A stretch of DNA of 64,000 bases from Arctopsyche grandis (Eukaryota > Arthropoda > Insecta > Trichoptera > Hydropsychidae), in the NCBI RefSeq assembly GCF_051622035.1, contig NC_135362.1:6513501-6577500 (forward strand), written 5' to 3'. This document shows positions 1-11,818 of this stretch, in pieces. The translations under genes were made by a program, and so were the position numbers. The notes beneath the pieces are model-generated. The model saw nothing but the letters and a program-made list of their open reading frames with translations, did not search any database and was not told the origin of the DNA. The first letter of the stretch is position 1. Each line of letters begins with the position of its first letter.

Positions 1-328
1 AACATAGGGAGTTTTTCATTGCATAATACTCGAGTTTGTTTAAAGGGCGTATTTAATGGGTCAGTAACACGATTTTCGTCAGTAAGTTAAATAAACGATC
101 AGATCATTCGGATCATATTATTCTGTGTTAAATCGTATGAAATTTTAAAGATTAAAACTTACATTCCTTACAGCTTATTTTTCAGTTATAACATTTTACA
201 GTTTTATTCACCAGAATAGCTACATATGGCCAAACTCATACATACATATATGTACTATATATATGTAGTAAAAAGCATATCGACATTGTGACAGAAATGG
301 GTAGGTACATACATATGTAGGTGAGCTA

Positions 329-447
329 ATGTGTAAGGAACCATTTCAACAAGTGCGTAGATCAGATAAATTGGCAAAATCTGATTATTTAATTGGAAAC
401 GACCGATTCTGGGTCACAATTATCCAAATCTGAGCAGCAGTACTACA
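329..447 (-). repeat. tRNA-derived SINE body fragment
   Basis: This stretch matches, in reverse orientation, the body of the SINE family seen at 24,595-24,935 and 63,575-64,000. The shared order is a GGAACC-TTTCAAC motif, an AAATTGGCAAA motif, a GGAAACGA motif and then a TC(T/A)G(G/A)(G/T)TCACAA motif ending near CTGAGCAGCAG. The tRNA-like head and the hairpin tail are missing. Confidence 0.6.
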
Positions 448-489
448 TAAACATTTCAAATTATAATTATAGCTATACAATTAAAGGTA

Positions 490-1370
490 TATGCATACTA
501 TACAGCACTGCGAGGCAATAGCACAGCACGAAACATCAGTAAACGGAAAAAACTGCTTCTATTCAGACAATACAGCAGCGCACGTTCAGTCAAGATTGAG
601 CTGAGTGCAAGGCAGGGGTGTCATTTTGGGGGTGGGGGAGCCGCCCCTCTAGATTTGAACTGGACTATCCACGTGGTTTAATGTATTATTATGAATTTGA
701 AGTACTAAACCACCGAAAATATAATATTTTAATTCTTTAGAACACTTGTAAGTATTAACACATCGATTTTTCCCAGAAAAAAAGTGTTAACTCCCATATT
801 TATTGTTTTGTTGTTTGTCTTACTTTGAAATATATTTGTAAAACTCTTTTAGCCTTTAAAATTATTTTACTATTAATTTTATTTATAAAAATATGATTAA
901 AAGAAAAAATTTAAATAAATATACACTCATTTTTTAAATATAATCCACCCCCCTAGAAAGTAATTCCTTACTGGTCAAAAAGTTTGCCCCCCCCCCTGGG
1001 AACCGGCTTACATATACATCAAAGAGCGTGAGGATACGGCGTAATGTTGTTTGCGTCGTATCGTAGTCAATATTGTCAAAATATGACGCTTCCGAAAATA
1101 TTCATATGCGCATGCGCGCTTTCAAAAATATACGTGCACTCGCTACTATGACGTCACCATGAAAACCATGATTGATACGTTACATTGACATGTTCTGCTG
1201 TATAATATGAATATATTTTGCCGGCTACTGCTGTTACGTTTACACCTACACATTACGGAACATATGAATGTGTCCATATGGAACGTATCAAATAATACTT
1301 TTAGTTCTGCTGTTTACGTGCAGTTTCCGGTCTGTACTGTGTTAGTATGAATATACCTTTAAGCTATACT
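490..1370 (+). repeat. Dispersed repeat, copy 1, split by an insertion
   Basis: The parts at 500-613 and 1,188-1,370 match 6,975-7,270 in the same order. Shared words include CTTCTATTCA, CAGCGCACGTT, GTGCAAGGCA, CTGCTGTATAAT and ACTGCTGTTACGT. In copy 1 about 570 bp lies between GTGCAAGGCA and GACATGT, where copy 2 has only a few bases. No coding potential was seen and the class is unknown. Confidence 0.55.
614..1187. mobile_element. Insertion inside the dispersed repeat (possible hAT-type)
   Basis: Present in copy 1 of the repeat and absent from copy 2 at 7,095. It begins CAGGGGTGTCA, contains G- and C-homopolymer tracts near 625-650 and 987-998, and reaches a CCCCCCTGGG motif near 1,000. 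A clean inverted repeat and target duplication could not be defined, so the class is uncertain. The part from 1,010 to 1,187 may be a second element. Confidence 0.35.
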
Positions 1371-4300
1371 TTCCATAACCATTCGTTTTAAGTCAATGAG
1401 TAAAACGTTGAAATATTCGCTGGCTGTCTAATAAAAGGCCAATCAATAATAAAAGGTTCTACAACCATCTGATATATATTTTACATTATGATATAGACAC
1501 TATAAAAAAGAAAATTCTCATAGAATGCTCCCGATTAAGATCATAACTAATATGTAAGGCTTTTAAAATAATTAATTAGAGTTGCATTTTTATGTGGGCT
1601 TCTAAGTAATTATATGTACGTAAGTAGTGAGAAAATTACTTATGTGTGAGCATTAGCGGTACAGTTAGCGAGCATATGGCCGGTGAAAGTACGAATTTTC
1701 ACCATATAAAGACGCGTTACGATTTCTAAAGCGTCGGGATTGGAAACGCGCATTGTTCGGATCGACATTTTCCGACCTTTTTCGCGTGGGTGAATTAAAT
1801 GCCGATGATTACAGGTAGTTTAGATCGGCCGGCTGATGACTCGAATCATTATACCTTCATATGCGTGGAAAAAATGATCTCAGACAATTACATATGAATT
1901 GAATGTCGATTCTAATCATACACTGTTAACTTCCTTGTATGTACTGGCTCGGTCATTTACGAAGATTACATCGAGACTTAATTTACACGAACTTTTGGCA
2001 TTGCTATTAAAATCCTATACATATACATATGTATATATGTATGTACATATGCATTTCAGACACTTTGAGGTTTCAGGAACTACGCACAAACGTACGTATG
2101 TACGTACGAACAGTACATAGTTTAATAGTCATAATTTTCAATATTATTGGAACAATTCTGAATCGAAATGTTAAGTTATTATATATTTTTTTAAATAAAT
2201 TCCGAGCCAGAAGTTTAATTTGACTGAATTCAAGTCCTGGTTTATATGTACATATGTGCATATGTAGTACAGTAGAATTGTGAATATGATACACATGAAG
2301 CACATCACAATTCAGATCATTTTTTTATACATTAGAGCTTCTCAAATGATTCCGTGTAGACTCGGGTTAAGATTGTATCTCCTATCGGAATAAAATTTAA
2401 AAAGGCAATTTAAGGTATAAACAAGTATTTCTACGAAGCAATAGCCAAAAGTCTTATGTATAATACATATATACAAATGTACGTAATTTTATTTATTTTT
2501 AATTAACTAAATATTTTCCATATTTAATAGAATTATAAAATATTTAGATAATATAACAAATTTACGATATACTGGAGTTTCAATACTGAAGAGTTTCGCT
2601 GCATTTATACATTAAAAAGCGACTCAAATATGAAGATAAAAATGAACACAAATAATAATAATAGTTTAAATTAAAAATAATATGTTCATATAAATTTTCC
2701 ATTGTAAATTTGGGACGAATAATATTTCCAAATGCCGACACTGAAATGTCTAAAATATAAAATCAAAAATTAAATATAGCCTAAATGAGAGCCATCTATG
2801 CTAGAAATAGATAAACTTCAACACAACAAATCGTTGGCGTTGAACTGTTAAGTGGCGCCAAAATAAAAAATGGTTTTGATCAAACGATGATTTAATATTT
2901 AAAATAATTTCTTAAAAATTCGAAATATAATAACTTAATAACGTTCTTGATGGCGAATAAAATAAAAATATTTCTGGCAAAAAATTAAGGAAATAATAAT
3001 GATAAATTAAAAAAAATCATACTTTAACACAATTTTACGTATGTATACTATGTATATGTATATAATTGAAAGTATAAATTCCATAGCAATTAATTCAAAA
3101 TTTGTTTACAAAACGAGGATGATCTCACACGTTGTATACAACGCCATACATAAATATAATAGAACAAAATAACGACATGGCCCAACGTAGCTTGCGTAAT
3201 TTACCATCCTAATAAACGATAACGTGCCACGTGGGTGCTTCTAAACACACGTATATGATAATAACAATCAAAACGATAACAGAACTACACGCGATGTTAG
3301 GAAACTTCATTTCGCATCGAACGGTACACTAAATCATACCCAAATTCCAAAGAAAAGCCCTGTTAATAAGCCCCAGGCATAAATACAGGTGCAACAGTAC
3401 ACCCGAGTGGGCGGGATAAAGGTACTTACAGGTGGGCGAAACCTATGCACTTACGTGTATAAATGCACCATTGACGCCCCCACTATCCGCATTCTATTCT
3501 AATTGATAATAATATTTCGTATAAACGACTTTGTAATAAAATCGAAACGATTGATCAAAGCAACTTTCTATGGGAAATTCAGCTTATAAATGATTTCACG
3601 GCTACTTGCAGTAGAGAGGAAAATTTGCGATTCTTATTGGTTATCGCCAAAATGTTCGGACCAATAGGAATCGCGAATTTTTGAGGTTTGCGTATGTACA
3701 CGCGTTAGACTTTAGAGGATCCCAGCAGAGCTTTTTGACAAAAATGAATCTAGAATTAAAGTTTGTCTGTTGCTAAGACTATGAATGGTATTAGTGTAAT
3801 ATTATCTCGTATAGCAATAATACCAATGAGCTTTTACTTACCGGAGTGGAGATTAATCAATCATCACTAAGTTTGGCCCACTAAATTCGAATATGACAAT
3901 CATTTTTGTCGGTTTATCATCATTTATGAGATACCATTTTCATAAATTCGCAATTTTTACATATTTTTGGCCTTTACAGTCTTTGACCCAAAATCTAATA
4001 TTACTATGCCAAAAGTGAGTATTGGAATCAATAGTCAATTTTTTTCTTATTGACTGTGATTTTTTATTGATTTAAAAATGGAAATTAAATAATATACGTG
4101 TTATTAAAAATATGTGTAAGTCAAATATTTTTTTTGTACATTCTCCTAAACGAGAAAAAAGCAACAAAAATCATTGTTATATACGAATTCAGTGGGTCAA
4201 ATTTAGTATAGATAGAATAGTCTCCGTTCCATTATATATTTTTTTGTTGCTTAGTGTACTTGTATCGTTGAATAGAATAGAAGATTTGGAACAATTAAAA

Positions 4301-4454
4301 TCATTTGGCCTGGTGACTAACAGCTAGTTATGCGAAATATGTATGAAATTTTGTACGAAGTCCCGCAATAAAGATAAACGAAGTTATTGTATACAATAAT
4401 GCCAATAATGCTTACAACAAATGTACAAAATAATAGTGAAAATGTTAAAATAAA
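1371..4454. other. Noncoding AT-rich stretch, no gene recognised
   Basis: No open frame here looks like protein. At 2,000-2,110 there are ACATATGTATGTAC-type runs. At 3,120-3,500 a less AT-rich segment includes TATA-like words (3,378 and 3,459), which could be regulatory. At 3,617-3,682 the arms AATTTGCGATTC and GAATCGCGAATT form an imperfect hairpin. Nothing else is supported. Confidence 0.5.
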
Positions 4455-5160
4455 TCAGTAGCATAGCTGTGGTTAGCGTATAATGCTATCAACTGAGGGG
4501 TCATGGGTTTCATCCCTGGCCCGGCGTGGCTGGCCAGATCTTGGATCGTTTCCTATCAGAATTTGCCAATTTATCTCATTTCATTGTTGAAACGGCTCCA
4601 AATTAATTGGAAATCTATCCTAATTTGTCACCATTATTTGAATATAATACATCTCATTTATAGTAATGTAACGTGGAAACATGGGAAAGAGTATCTACTA
4701 TCTAAGGGCATTCGTGGGACCCCGGATTAGCAACGGGACTCAGAAAGTGTCTGAACGAAGGATACGCTGGGGTTCTCACAGAACGGGGCGAGTGCGGGCA
4801 GACCTACGTACCTGGACAAAGACATGCCAACGGATCGGGGATGCTATGCTGGGCAACTTGTCCTTTACGGAGGTACATAAGGTAGATCAATTATTCTGGA
4901 GTGAGCGGTGGATCCATATGGACCTCCTGAATCGTCGAATAAATGCTGTGAAGCGATTTTGGCCTTTAATTTGGATCCTGAACCCACCCCTACGCTACAG
5001 TAATAATGCTATAAGATACATACGTAGAAATTTGGCTGTGTCACCCTGGGGAAAACACCGTAATATTACTATTGTAAATATACATATTTAAAAAAGCTAG
5101 TCTTTGTAGCACAGCGGGTGAATCCGTTTGATCCTCGGTTTTTTTTTATTGTAATAAATT
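4450..5160 (+). repeat. tRNA-derived SINE, plus strand, interrupted by an LTR
   Basis: A tRNA-like head lies at about 4,460-4,525 (GTGGTTAGCG, then a B-box-like GGTTTCATCCC). The family body follows: TTGGATCGTTTCCTATCAG, ATTTGCCAATTT, TTGTTGAAACGG, GTCACCATTATTTGAA. The body is cut at 4,667 by a solo LTR and resumes at 5,000. The open frame at 4,503-4,730 is a by-product of the SINE. Confidence 0.65.
4667..4999 (+). mobile_element. Solo LTR (Gypsy-type), 333 bp
   Basis: It begins TGTAACGTGG and ends TACGCTACA, flanked on both sides by the 4-bp duplication GTAA (4,663-4,666 and 5,000-5,003). An AATAAA signal lies near 4,939, followed by a conserved end (GGATCC..GAACCCACCCCTACGC) shared with the LTRs at 32,082 and 44,830. 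No internal retroelement genes are adjacent, so it is solo. The 136-codon frame at 4,681-5,091 runs across the LTR end into the SINE and is not a gene. TG...CA ends and 4-bp duplications are typical of Gypsy-type LTRs; the superfamily is inference. Confidence 0.85.
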
Positions 5161-6970
5161 ATTTAAAATTAATAACAATAACTCTGCCATAATTTGACGT
5201 GGCGCTAAATCTAACCGCTGGCATTTAAAGAGTATGCCGACCTAGTGACTTTTTTATGCCTCTATTATTATTCAAGCCTGGGGGTATACATATAAGCTCA
5301 TATATGCGCATAATAGAATTATAATACGTGCAAAAAATGAATATTGTGTAATGCGTTTCGATATAAAAGGTGCTAATAAATACATACAATAATAATAATT
5401 GGATTCGATAACCAAATGCGATATTTTAGTATTGTCATAAATCAGCAGGCAGGATGTTTGGATTGAAATTAATTAATTGAAAATATGCAATCGTTGAATG
5501 TTGTGAAATGAAATTAGCATGAGCTTCGTAAAAATCAGGTTTTTCTGCGTATATTAGGATGATGCACTCAGAGGTTATCGTTCAAGTCTGTTAAAATCAT
5601 TTTGGTTGCGTTCACGTTCCGGTTTGACGGTTGATGAAAATGTTGCCGAAATGTTTCCAGCCCTATTTTCATCTGAAAAAATTCACGTGCTGAAATATGT
5701 ATAACAAAAAACTCGTGTCGTAATCCCGATGGGAATTTGTGACCTTCTCTCGCATATTCGTGCTTACGAATGATAAATTACAAAAGTGTATTTTAATGAG
5801 CGTTCCTTTTCCTGCGTTCAGTGAACTGGGAAAAACAGGTGAGGTTAAAAAAAAGAACAATAAAAATAAAATAACGAATTAGTTAATTTCAGTAACGCCC
5901 ACGAGCAGCCAGAAAAAAAGCAATGTATGTATGTGGTAATTTTTTTCCGAACAATGTCAGATATTGAAAACGAAAAAAAATCTCATAAATTATGTGATTT
6001 AATAATAGCTTTGGATATCGATTAAAAAAATAAAAAAATACCACTAATCGCCTGAATGTTAAAACAATAATATTTCAGCGATAGTACGTCTTGACTAGTT
6101 ATTGGCTTTTCGCCCTCCAATCTAAAAAAAATTATTATTTATTGAAAACTTTAATCCTCTTACATGCTATCTATAGAAACATATAATTTTATTTTACAAA
6201 AGTCGACGCTACTCGTCATTTGATATATTATAAATTGATGCCTAAAAATACACAAATTATATGCAAACTGCAAAACAACAACAGCATATACTCAACAAAA
6301 TTAAAATTCTTTAATTATATTTGCATAAAAATGTTTTTATCTAAGCTTAATTACAAGCAGAAGACAATGAAGAGGATAAAAGTACAATACAATAACTGCT
6401 ACCGTGCTCTCTTCGGGCTACCAAGGAGCAGATGTTTGTACAAGTGCACGAACCTTACTTTTAGACCATTTTCAGGATGAGAGCGGCCTCCCTACGTTAT
6501 CGTGTCTGTGTATCGTGAAATTATATTATTATTGCATCCGCGACTACTTATTTCCATTCATCACTATATGTATATATGTATGTATTTACATATATTCGAT
6601 GGATGAAACTGCTACAGTGAATTGATTAATTAATTATTTATTTATGATATTACACATATTAAATGTAATTACCATCATTATTATTATATTTATTTTATCA
6701 CGTGTATTATTTATATGGATTGTAAGAATTGCACTATTTTCCCTATCGTCGAGAATAAAAATTAATATTATTATTAATACACTTATAAATAAATCCTTTG
6801 ACGCCAAGATCTATCATTGATTACTCAGCTACACATTTAATATTAAATGGGCCAAATGATCATAACTTACAAACTGAAAGTTCTAGATTTCAGACAACAG
6901 TGAATATCTTGAACGAAATCAATATATAATATAATACTGTCTGCTTGACTATTATTGCGAAGGTTTAAGG
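5161..6970. other. No gene recognised
   Basis: AT-rich noncoding DNA. Short open frames at 5,669-5,860, 6,220-6,480 and 6,404-6,625 lack family resemblance or splice context. Only simple AT repeats were noted. Confidence 0.5.
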
Positions 6971-6974
6971 TCTA

Positions 6975-7275
6975 TTCATGCTATCCAGCTCTTCAAGACA
7001 ACAGTCCAGCACGACAGTGCACGGAAAAGACTACTTCTATTCATACTATACGGCAGCGCACGTTTCAGCACGTTCAGACTTGTTTTGGCTGGGTGCAAGG
7101 CAAGACATGTACTGCTGTATAATATTAATATATTCTGTCGGCTATTGCTGTTACGTCTACGTCACGTACATGATGTGTCCATATATGCATATGTAGTATG
7201 TACCAAAGAATATTTTCGTACTGCTGTTCATGTGCAGCTGCTGGTCTATGCTTTTTCAGTATGAACAGATATTTA
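6975..7275 (+). repeat. Dispersed repeat, copy 2, uninterrupted
   Basis: Matches the two halves of 490-1,370 (CTTCTATTCA, CAGCGCACGTT, GTGCAAGGCA, CTGCTGTATAAT). It joins them directly and so acts as the empty site for the insertion in copy 1. The open frame at 6,978-7,196 is inside the repeat. Confidence 0.55.
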
Positions 7276-7644
7276 GTTGTCATAATGAAGTATTAAAACA
7301 ATAAAAGTTGTAAGATACATACATATAACATATACAAATCAATAAAATTAATGGTCGAACTTTCCGAGTCGGTTTTTGTTGCCATTTTAGTGGTTATAAT
7401 AGCGAATAATATGTATGCAAGTAAATATTTGTAGAAAAAAAATGAAAGGAGGAGTATACATATACCTAGACATATAAATAGGTATTCATATGTATGTATA
7501 TACATTTTTAGATTGAATAATTTTTCATGTCAAGAAAAAACATCGATCATAACGATTCGAATACACTTGGTAAGAGTGTACAAATCGGCGCTAATTGCGC
7601 GTACAAGAATCAAAACAAAAAAAGTGTCAGCCAAACAATAAAAA

Positions 7645-7959
7645 ATGTGCATCGAATGGGAGAAAAAAAACAATCAGCGGCAGGTGACAAATCTATGTAG
7701 CCGAAGAGACGAACAAAGAGGCGAAAAACCAACGATGAGAGACGAGACGTGTCCGTCTCTATACGATTCGAGTGGTTCTCGCGAAGAAAATGACGTTACA
7801 AAAGTGGATTGGATATTTTTAAAACGGACCCTAATGAACGGAAGTGCCGCTTGTAAGTGTAATCTAAGAATGTTCCGGCAGACGTTCGAGCCGAATGATG
7901 ATGATGATGACGAGACAGAACTTTTGAGAACCACAGGTAGAAAGATGGGAAGAAACTGA
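7645..7959 (+). CDS. Unrecognised ORF, possible first coding exon
   Basis: A 104-codon frame starting MCIEWEKKNNQRQ, with an acidic run DDDDDETE near its end, in a locally less AT-rich stretch. No family is recognised. A good splice donor, GCTT|GTAAGTG at 7,853, would cut it after about 69 codons in phase 1, so it could be a first exon of an off-window gene. The antisense frame (7,674-7,934) is equally open, which weakens the case. No partner exon was found. Confidence 0.2.
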   Translation: MCIEWEKKNNQRQVTNLCSRRDEQRGEKPTMRDETCPSLYDSSGSREENDVTKVDWIFLKRTLMNGSAACKCNLRMFRQTFEPNDDDDDETELLRTTGRKMGRN

Positions 7960-8339
7960 GTTATATTACTTGAAAAGTAACTCGAGTCCTAGTGTAAAGA
8001 GTATCCGATTCCAGAACTAAAATTTCTATCTATGCTTGTATGACTCGAGTCATTAAGGTTTTGCTATATTTTCTTACATTCTGTAGTTGGATTGAAAAAT
8101 TTATACCATTTGAATGTATAATGTACATACATATGTACCAAAATAAAATCGAGGTAAATCGTTTTTTTCGAGGATTTTTGGTATCGCAAACAGATTCAAA
8201 AGCTTTTCTCCTGCTTTTGTAAGTAACTTAAGTACTGGTAAATATGTAGATTATAAGTAGAAGTGTTTCGAATCCCAATATATGTAATCAAGTATCATAT
8301 ACATATGTATATGTATCTGCTGTCAAAATTAGGAAATTA

Positions 8340-8425
8340 TAAAAATTGGAAGTGGTCGTCTCTTGTCATAATTTGTCAACATTATCTAACTTTGTTGTTG
8401 AGACAGTTCCATACAAAATTGGCAC
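8340..8425 (+). repeat. Possible decayed SINE body
   Basis: A loose match to the SINE body: ATAATTTGTCAACATTAT, TTGTTGTTGAGACAGTTCC and AAAATTGGCACC. No head or tail is visible. Confidence 0.25.
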
Positions 8426-8653
8426 CACTTTACAATAAACGAATCACCGTCACTTTCATCTATTTTCTATACCCTCCAGTGAGCAAGATAAATCTTCTAC
8501 ATATATTATTTTATTACATATGTACATGCATCATATGTGCTATGACAGGAATTAACCCAAGCATAGATTAGAATTTTTGTACATAAGTACATATAATATA
8601 ATACTAGCATTTTTTTTTTCAAACATAACAGGACCTAGAATACAATAGACATA

Positions 8654-9424
8654 TCATATATATAAAGACGGTAATCTGTGTGTGTGTGGGTGTGTGTGTG
8701 TGTCCTAACTCTCGCCGAACATAATGAACGAATCGATAAAAATCGATTAATTCATTTTTCGACGAGACGACTTTGTCGCGACTCGAACCGATCACCCCAA
8801 ATAGCCTGAATATGGGTCTAAATTGAGCTAATGGTCTCGGACATCATGCCAAATCCAATTTTTCATTTCGCCTTTTTTTTTTTAAACATTAATTGAAATA
8901 TTCCTTCTCGCCATATAAAAATACGTAATTTTAATAATTTCATTTAGCGAGGTTTTGAACCATTTTTTTATGTATTTATTTTCAATTAAATTATAATTAT
9001 AATTTAAATTATTTATATTTTGATATTCGAGAAAAAAATTGATTTCATTCACCGCGAGCGCCGGGAATCGAACCTCGGACCCTCCGATCCAAACGCAATG
9101 TCCTCATGAGCTCGCTTCGTACGCCATATCCTCGCCCAGAATACGTGTTGTAAATACACATCATATTTATATGCACGTAATTTGTTATGTGTAATAATAA
9201 TATTCAACGTTACGAGGTCAATGACCGTTTGTGTATAATCGGAAAATATTACATTTTGTTAACGTTAACTTTAAGAATTGAAAATTATTACAAATAAAGA
9301 ATTGAAAACTATCTATGAGAGTCTACGAAAATAACGGTTCCGGTTCCGGATTTTTTTTTAGTTTTATACGGGTATATAATAATTTTATACCCATGCGATG
9401 ATATTTCATCGGGCTATTCACTAG
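8654..9424 (+). mobile_element. Helitron-like non-autonomous element, 771 bp
   Basis: Starts TCATATATATAAAGACGG after an A. It ends with a hairpin (CGATGATATTTCATCG) about 10 bp before CTAG and is followed by T, the A/T insertion layout of Helitrons. The interior has a TG-rich microsatellite at 8,679-8,704 and an interior start (CTCTCGCCGAAC) resembling the copies near 31.5, 40.2 and 41.1 kb. At 9,056-9,125 a tRNA-like arm is present in reverse (GGAATCGAACC with ends GCGAGC/GCTCGC). No helicase gene is present. Confidence 0.6.
9056..9130 (-). other. tRNA-like sequence (not a functional tRNA)
   Basis: On the minus strand an acceptor-like GCGAGC pairs with GCTCGC. A B-box-like GGTTCGATTCC lies where a T-loop would be, but the T-stem and anticodon arm pair poorly. 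It sits inside a Helitron-like element. Most likely a tRNA-derived relic. Confidence 0.35.
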
Positions 9425-9459
9425 TGTACATATATTGACAATCAACAAACTTTTTAATA

Positions 9460-9735
9460 CACAGAAGATTTGTGAGAAATACATTACGTAGATAGTATTT
9501 CATAAGATTCAACAAATTCGAGATGCTAATAACACGAATCTGTGAGAAACTGAGGGGGAGAATTAACGATTTACTGGATCCGTCACAACAATTAAGCTAG
9601 AAAAATCGGAAAAATCTAGCAGATCGATTTGTGTTTTTGATAACCACAAGATCTCGCCATCAGCGTATTTGGCCGGGACTTTAAGCCACGACCTCTCTAC
9701 TGGTATGATATTGCTCTACCAGTGCAATAAGCTGT
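9460..9735 (-). repeat. tRNA-derived SINE remnant, second family
   Basis: On the minus strand there is a classic D-arm/A-box word (CTGGTAGAGCAATATC, near 9,705) followed by a decayed B box (GTCGTGGCTTAAAGTCC, near 9,670). The spacing is tRNA-like. An unrelated tail follows towards 9,460. The head differs from that of the SINE family at 4,450. Confidence 0.5.
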
Positions 9736-11425
9736 GGCTTTTCCAAGATATTTTCAAAATAAAGTTTATAGATCTGTGCCAATCCAGTCATTGCACCACA
9801 TATCTTACCATAGTAAAGCTCACTGTTATCGTTTGAAAAGTATTGTCAGTATATTAAGTCAGATTTTCACTAATTATATTTTTATCATTTGTGCGCCATA
9901 TGTTAGAATCCGCTTTAAAATATGTCAACATTAGTGGATATATATGAGAAAGTGTATAATATAAAAAAATATAAAAAATATATATGAGAAAGTGTGAAAG
10001 TTTGTAATACAAAATTTATATGAAAAAATAACTGTTCAACTATGTTGCATATGAAGTTGCGTAGGGACGGCGAGAATACGCTTAGGAATATCCAGGTGTC
10101 ATCACGTCGATCTGACAAATGATTCCAATGTAATTTTTAATGATTAAAATTCTCTAGCGTTATGCCGCAAATACATATATTTTATTAACAGTAAACTCCT
10201 GTATGTAGGTAAAATATCAAAGCGATCGAATAGAGTAAGTGGTTCAAAATCAACACATATAATTTTGAAACTCATCTAACGGACAAAAAAAAGCTTGTTA
10301 AAAAAGATGGAAACATGAAAATATGTTTTAAATCAAGCACACGCCACTTTAAGCAGATCCAGAAGTTACGAATGTTGTGATACAATTGCGCCTCGTTGTG
10401 ATCTACAAATCTAAAATTATTACAGATGATAGCGAAACTGTATGTGGGTGGGTGGGTGGGTGAGATGCGATTTCGCAGACATCGTCGATTATGCATTTGA
10501 CATAATAACATTCGTATGCATAACGAAACACTTGCAAATGTATCGAAAAATATCGCCGAATCGATATTGCCACAGCTTTGATTGATGATTCTGACACGGC
10601 TTCGGGTATGATGTAATTTCCGCGAATTTGCCAAAGTGCTAAAATGCCTCACCCCGTCGGATCATCGGAAGCGTAGGTACGTATAAATAAACCATTCGGA
10701 ATATTTATCGATGAGCAGAAAAACCCAGTAAGGAAATGGACAGATTGCGTCACAGTGCAAGCCTCAACGCGTGAAAATTCCTTCAGTAGGAGTTGAGAAA
10801 TAATAATACATATGTAGACATAAACTAACAAAATGTATGTACACATGTATCATCTATCATGTCACAAAATATCTGTGAGTTATTTAAAAAAAAATATAAT
10901 AATCATTGTGGTGAAATTTTATACGACATAATGCTTAAAAGCTGGTGTTGGAATTTAAAACCATGCAGTTATTAATGTGGATCTGTAAGTAATGTTGATA
11001 ATTAGAACTTGTTCGCAGCAACTAAGTTTTTTTTAAGTCATAATGTTTTTAAATATTACTATTCATATGCAAGTTTTATAAGTTTTGACTATGAAATATG
11101 TCCCTAAGAATTACATACATGCGTGGTAGACATCATCATTTGATTATACCTCCTCACAGTTATTTATCGGATGGCTCCTATTCCAATAGATATCCGACTT
11201 TAAATGAAATTATTGCTGCCTTGCCTGAATGTGATATTTTCCACCTCAGTGAGAATAGGTTATCAGAGATTATTTTAACCTATTTGTCTGGTAGCCTGCG
11301 CTCAACATTATTTTCATAATTGGATATAATGTAATGAGTGAATTTTGATCTTCTCTCTTTCATTTGGGCCTCAAGGTGATGTTTTGTATTCACGACTGGT
11401 TCTTGTACATACATACATATGTACA
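9736..11425. other. No gene recognised
   Basis: Noncoding. A (GGGT)n run lies at 10,446-10,462. The stretch 10,440-10,760 is less AT-rich and contains frames on the minus strand (10,272-10,652), but these show no family resemblance. Confidence 0.45.
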
Positions 11426-11427
11426 TA

Positions 11428-11635
11428 TGAGCCTATATATTTGAAAGTGGCATAAGTCGCAATATTTCGCAAAACATTAAATATAATGATATAAAATTAA
11501 AAAATACGTTAATCCCGTTTTTCTGAGATTCTGTACATATCGAATTAAAATAACAATTTGTGAATTAAGTTAACCATAAAGAGTGTTTTTAGAACTGAAA
11601 ATTGGACTTCCGCCACTTTCAAATATAACGGCTAG
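11428..11635. mobile_element. Tc1/mariner-type MITE, copy A
   Basis: Ends TGAGCCTATATATTTGAAAG and, inverted, CTTTCAAATATAACGGCTA, flanked by TA on both sides. It shares the TTGAAAGTGGC...AAGTC ends and the interior GACTT/TTAATTC-like words with copies at 13,590 and 21,935. There is no transposase. Confidence 0.7.
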
Positions 11636-11818
11636 TACATACATATATTGGAGCTGACTGTTGATGCAAGACATTCCCAATTTTTCTCCTTGTAACTAAG
11701 TTTTGTGACTACTTCTATTATTGTTTAAACTTTTTCTGCTATTGTTTTTTTTTGTATTCTGTATAAATATGTTTTTTTTTTCTGTATAGTTAAATATTTT
11801 TGTTACATTTTCAACTAT

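Noticed and set aside
4681..5091. 136-codon ORF
   Set aside because: It starts inside a solo LTR (4,667-4,999), crosses the target duplication and ends in SINE sequence. No protein family fits.
9056..9130. Functional tRNA gene
   Set aside because: Acceptor ends pair and a B box is present, but the T-stem and anticodon arm do not, and it is inside a repeat.
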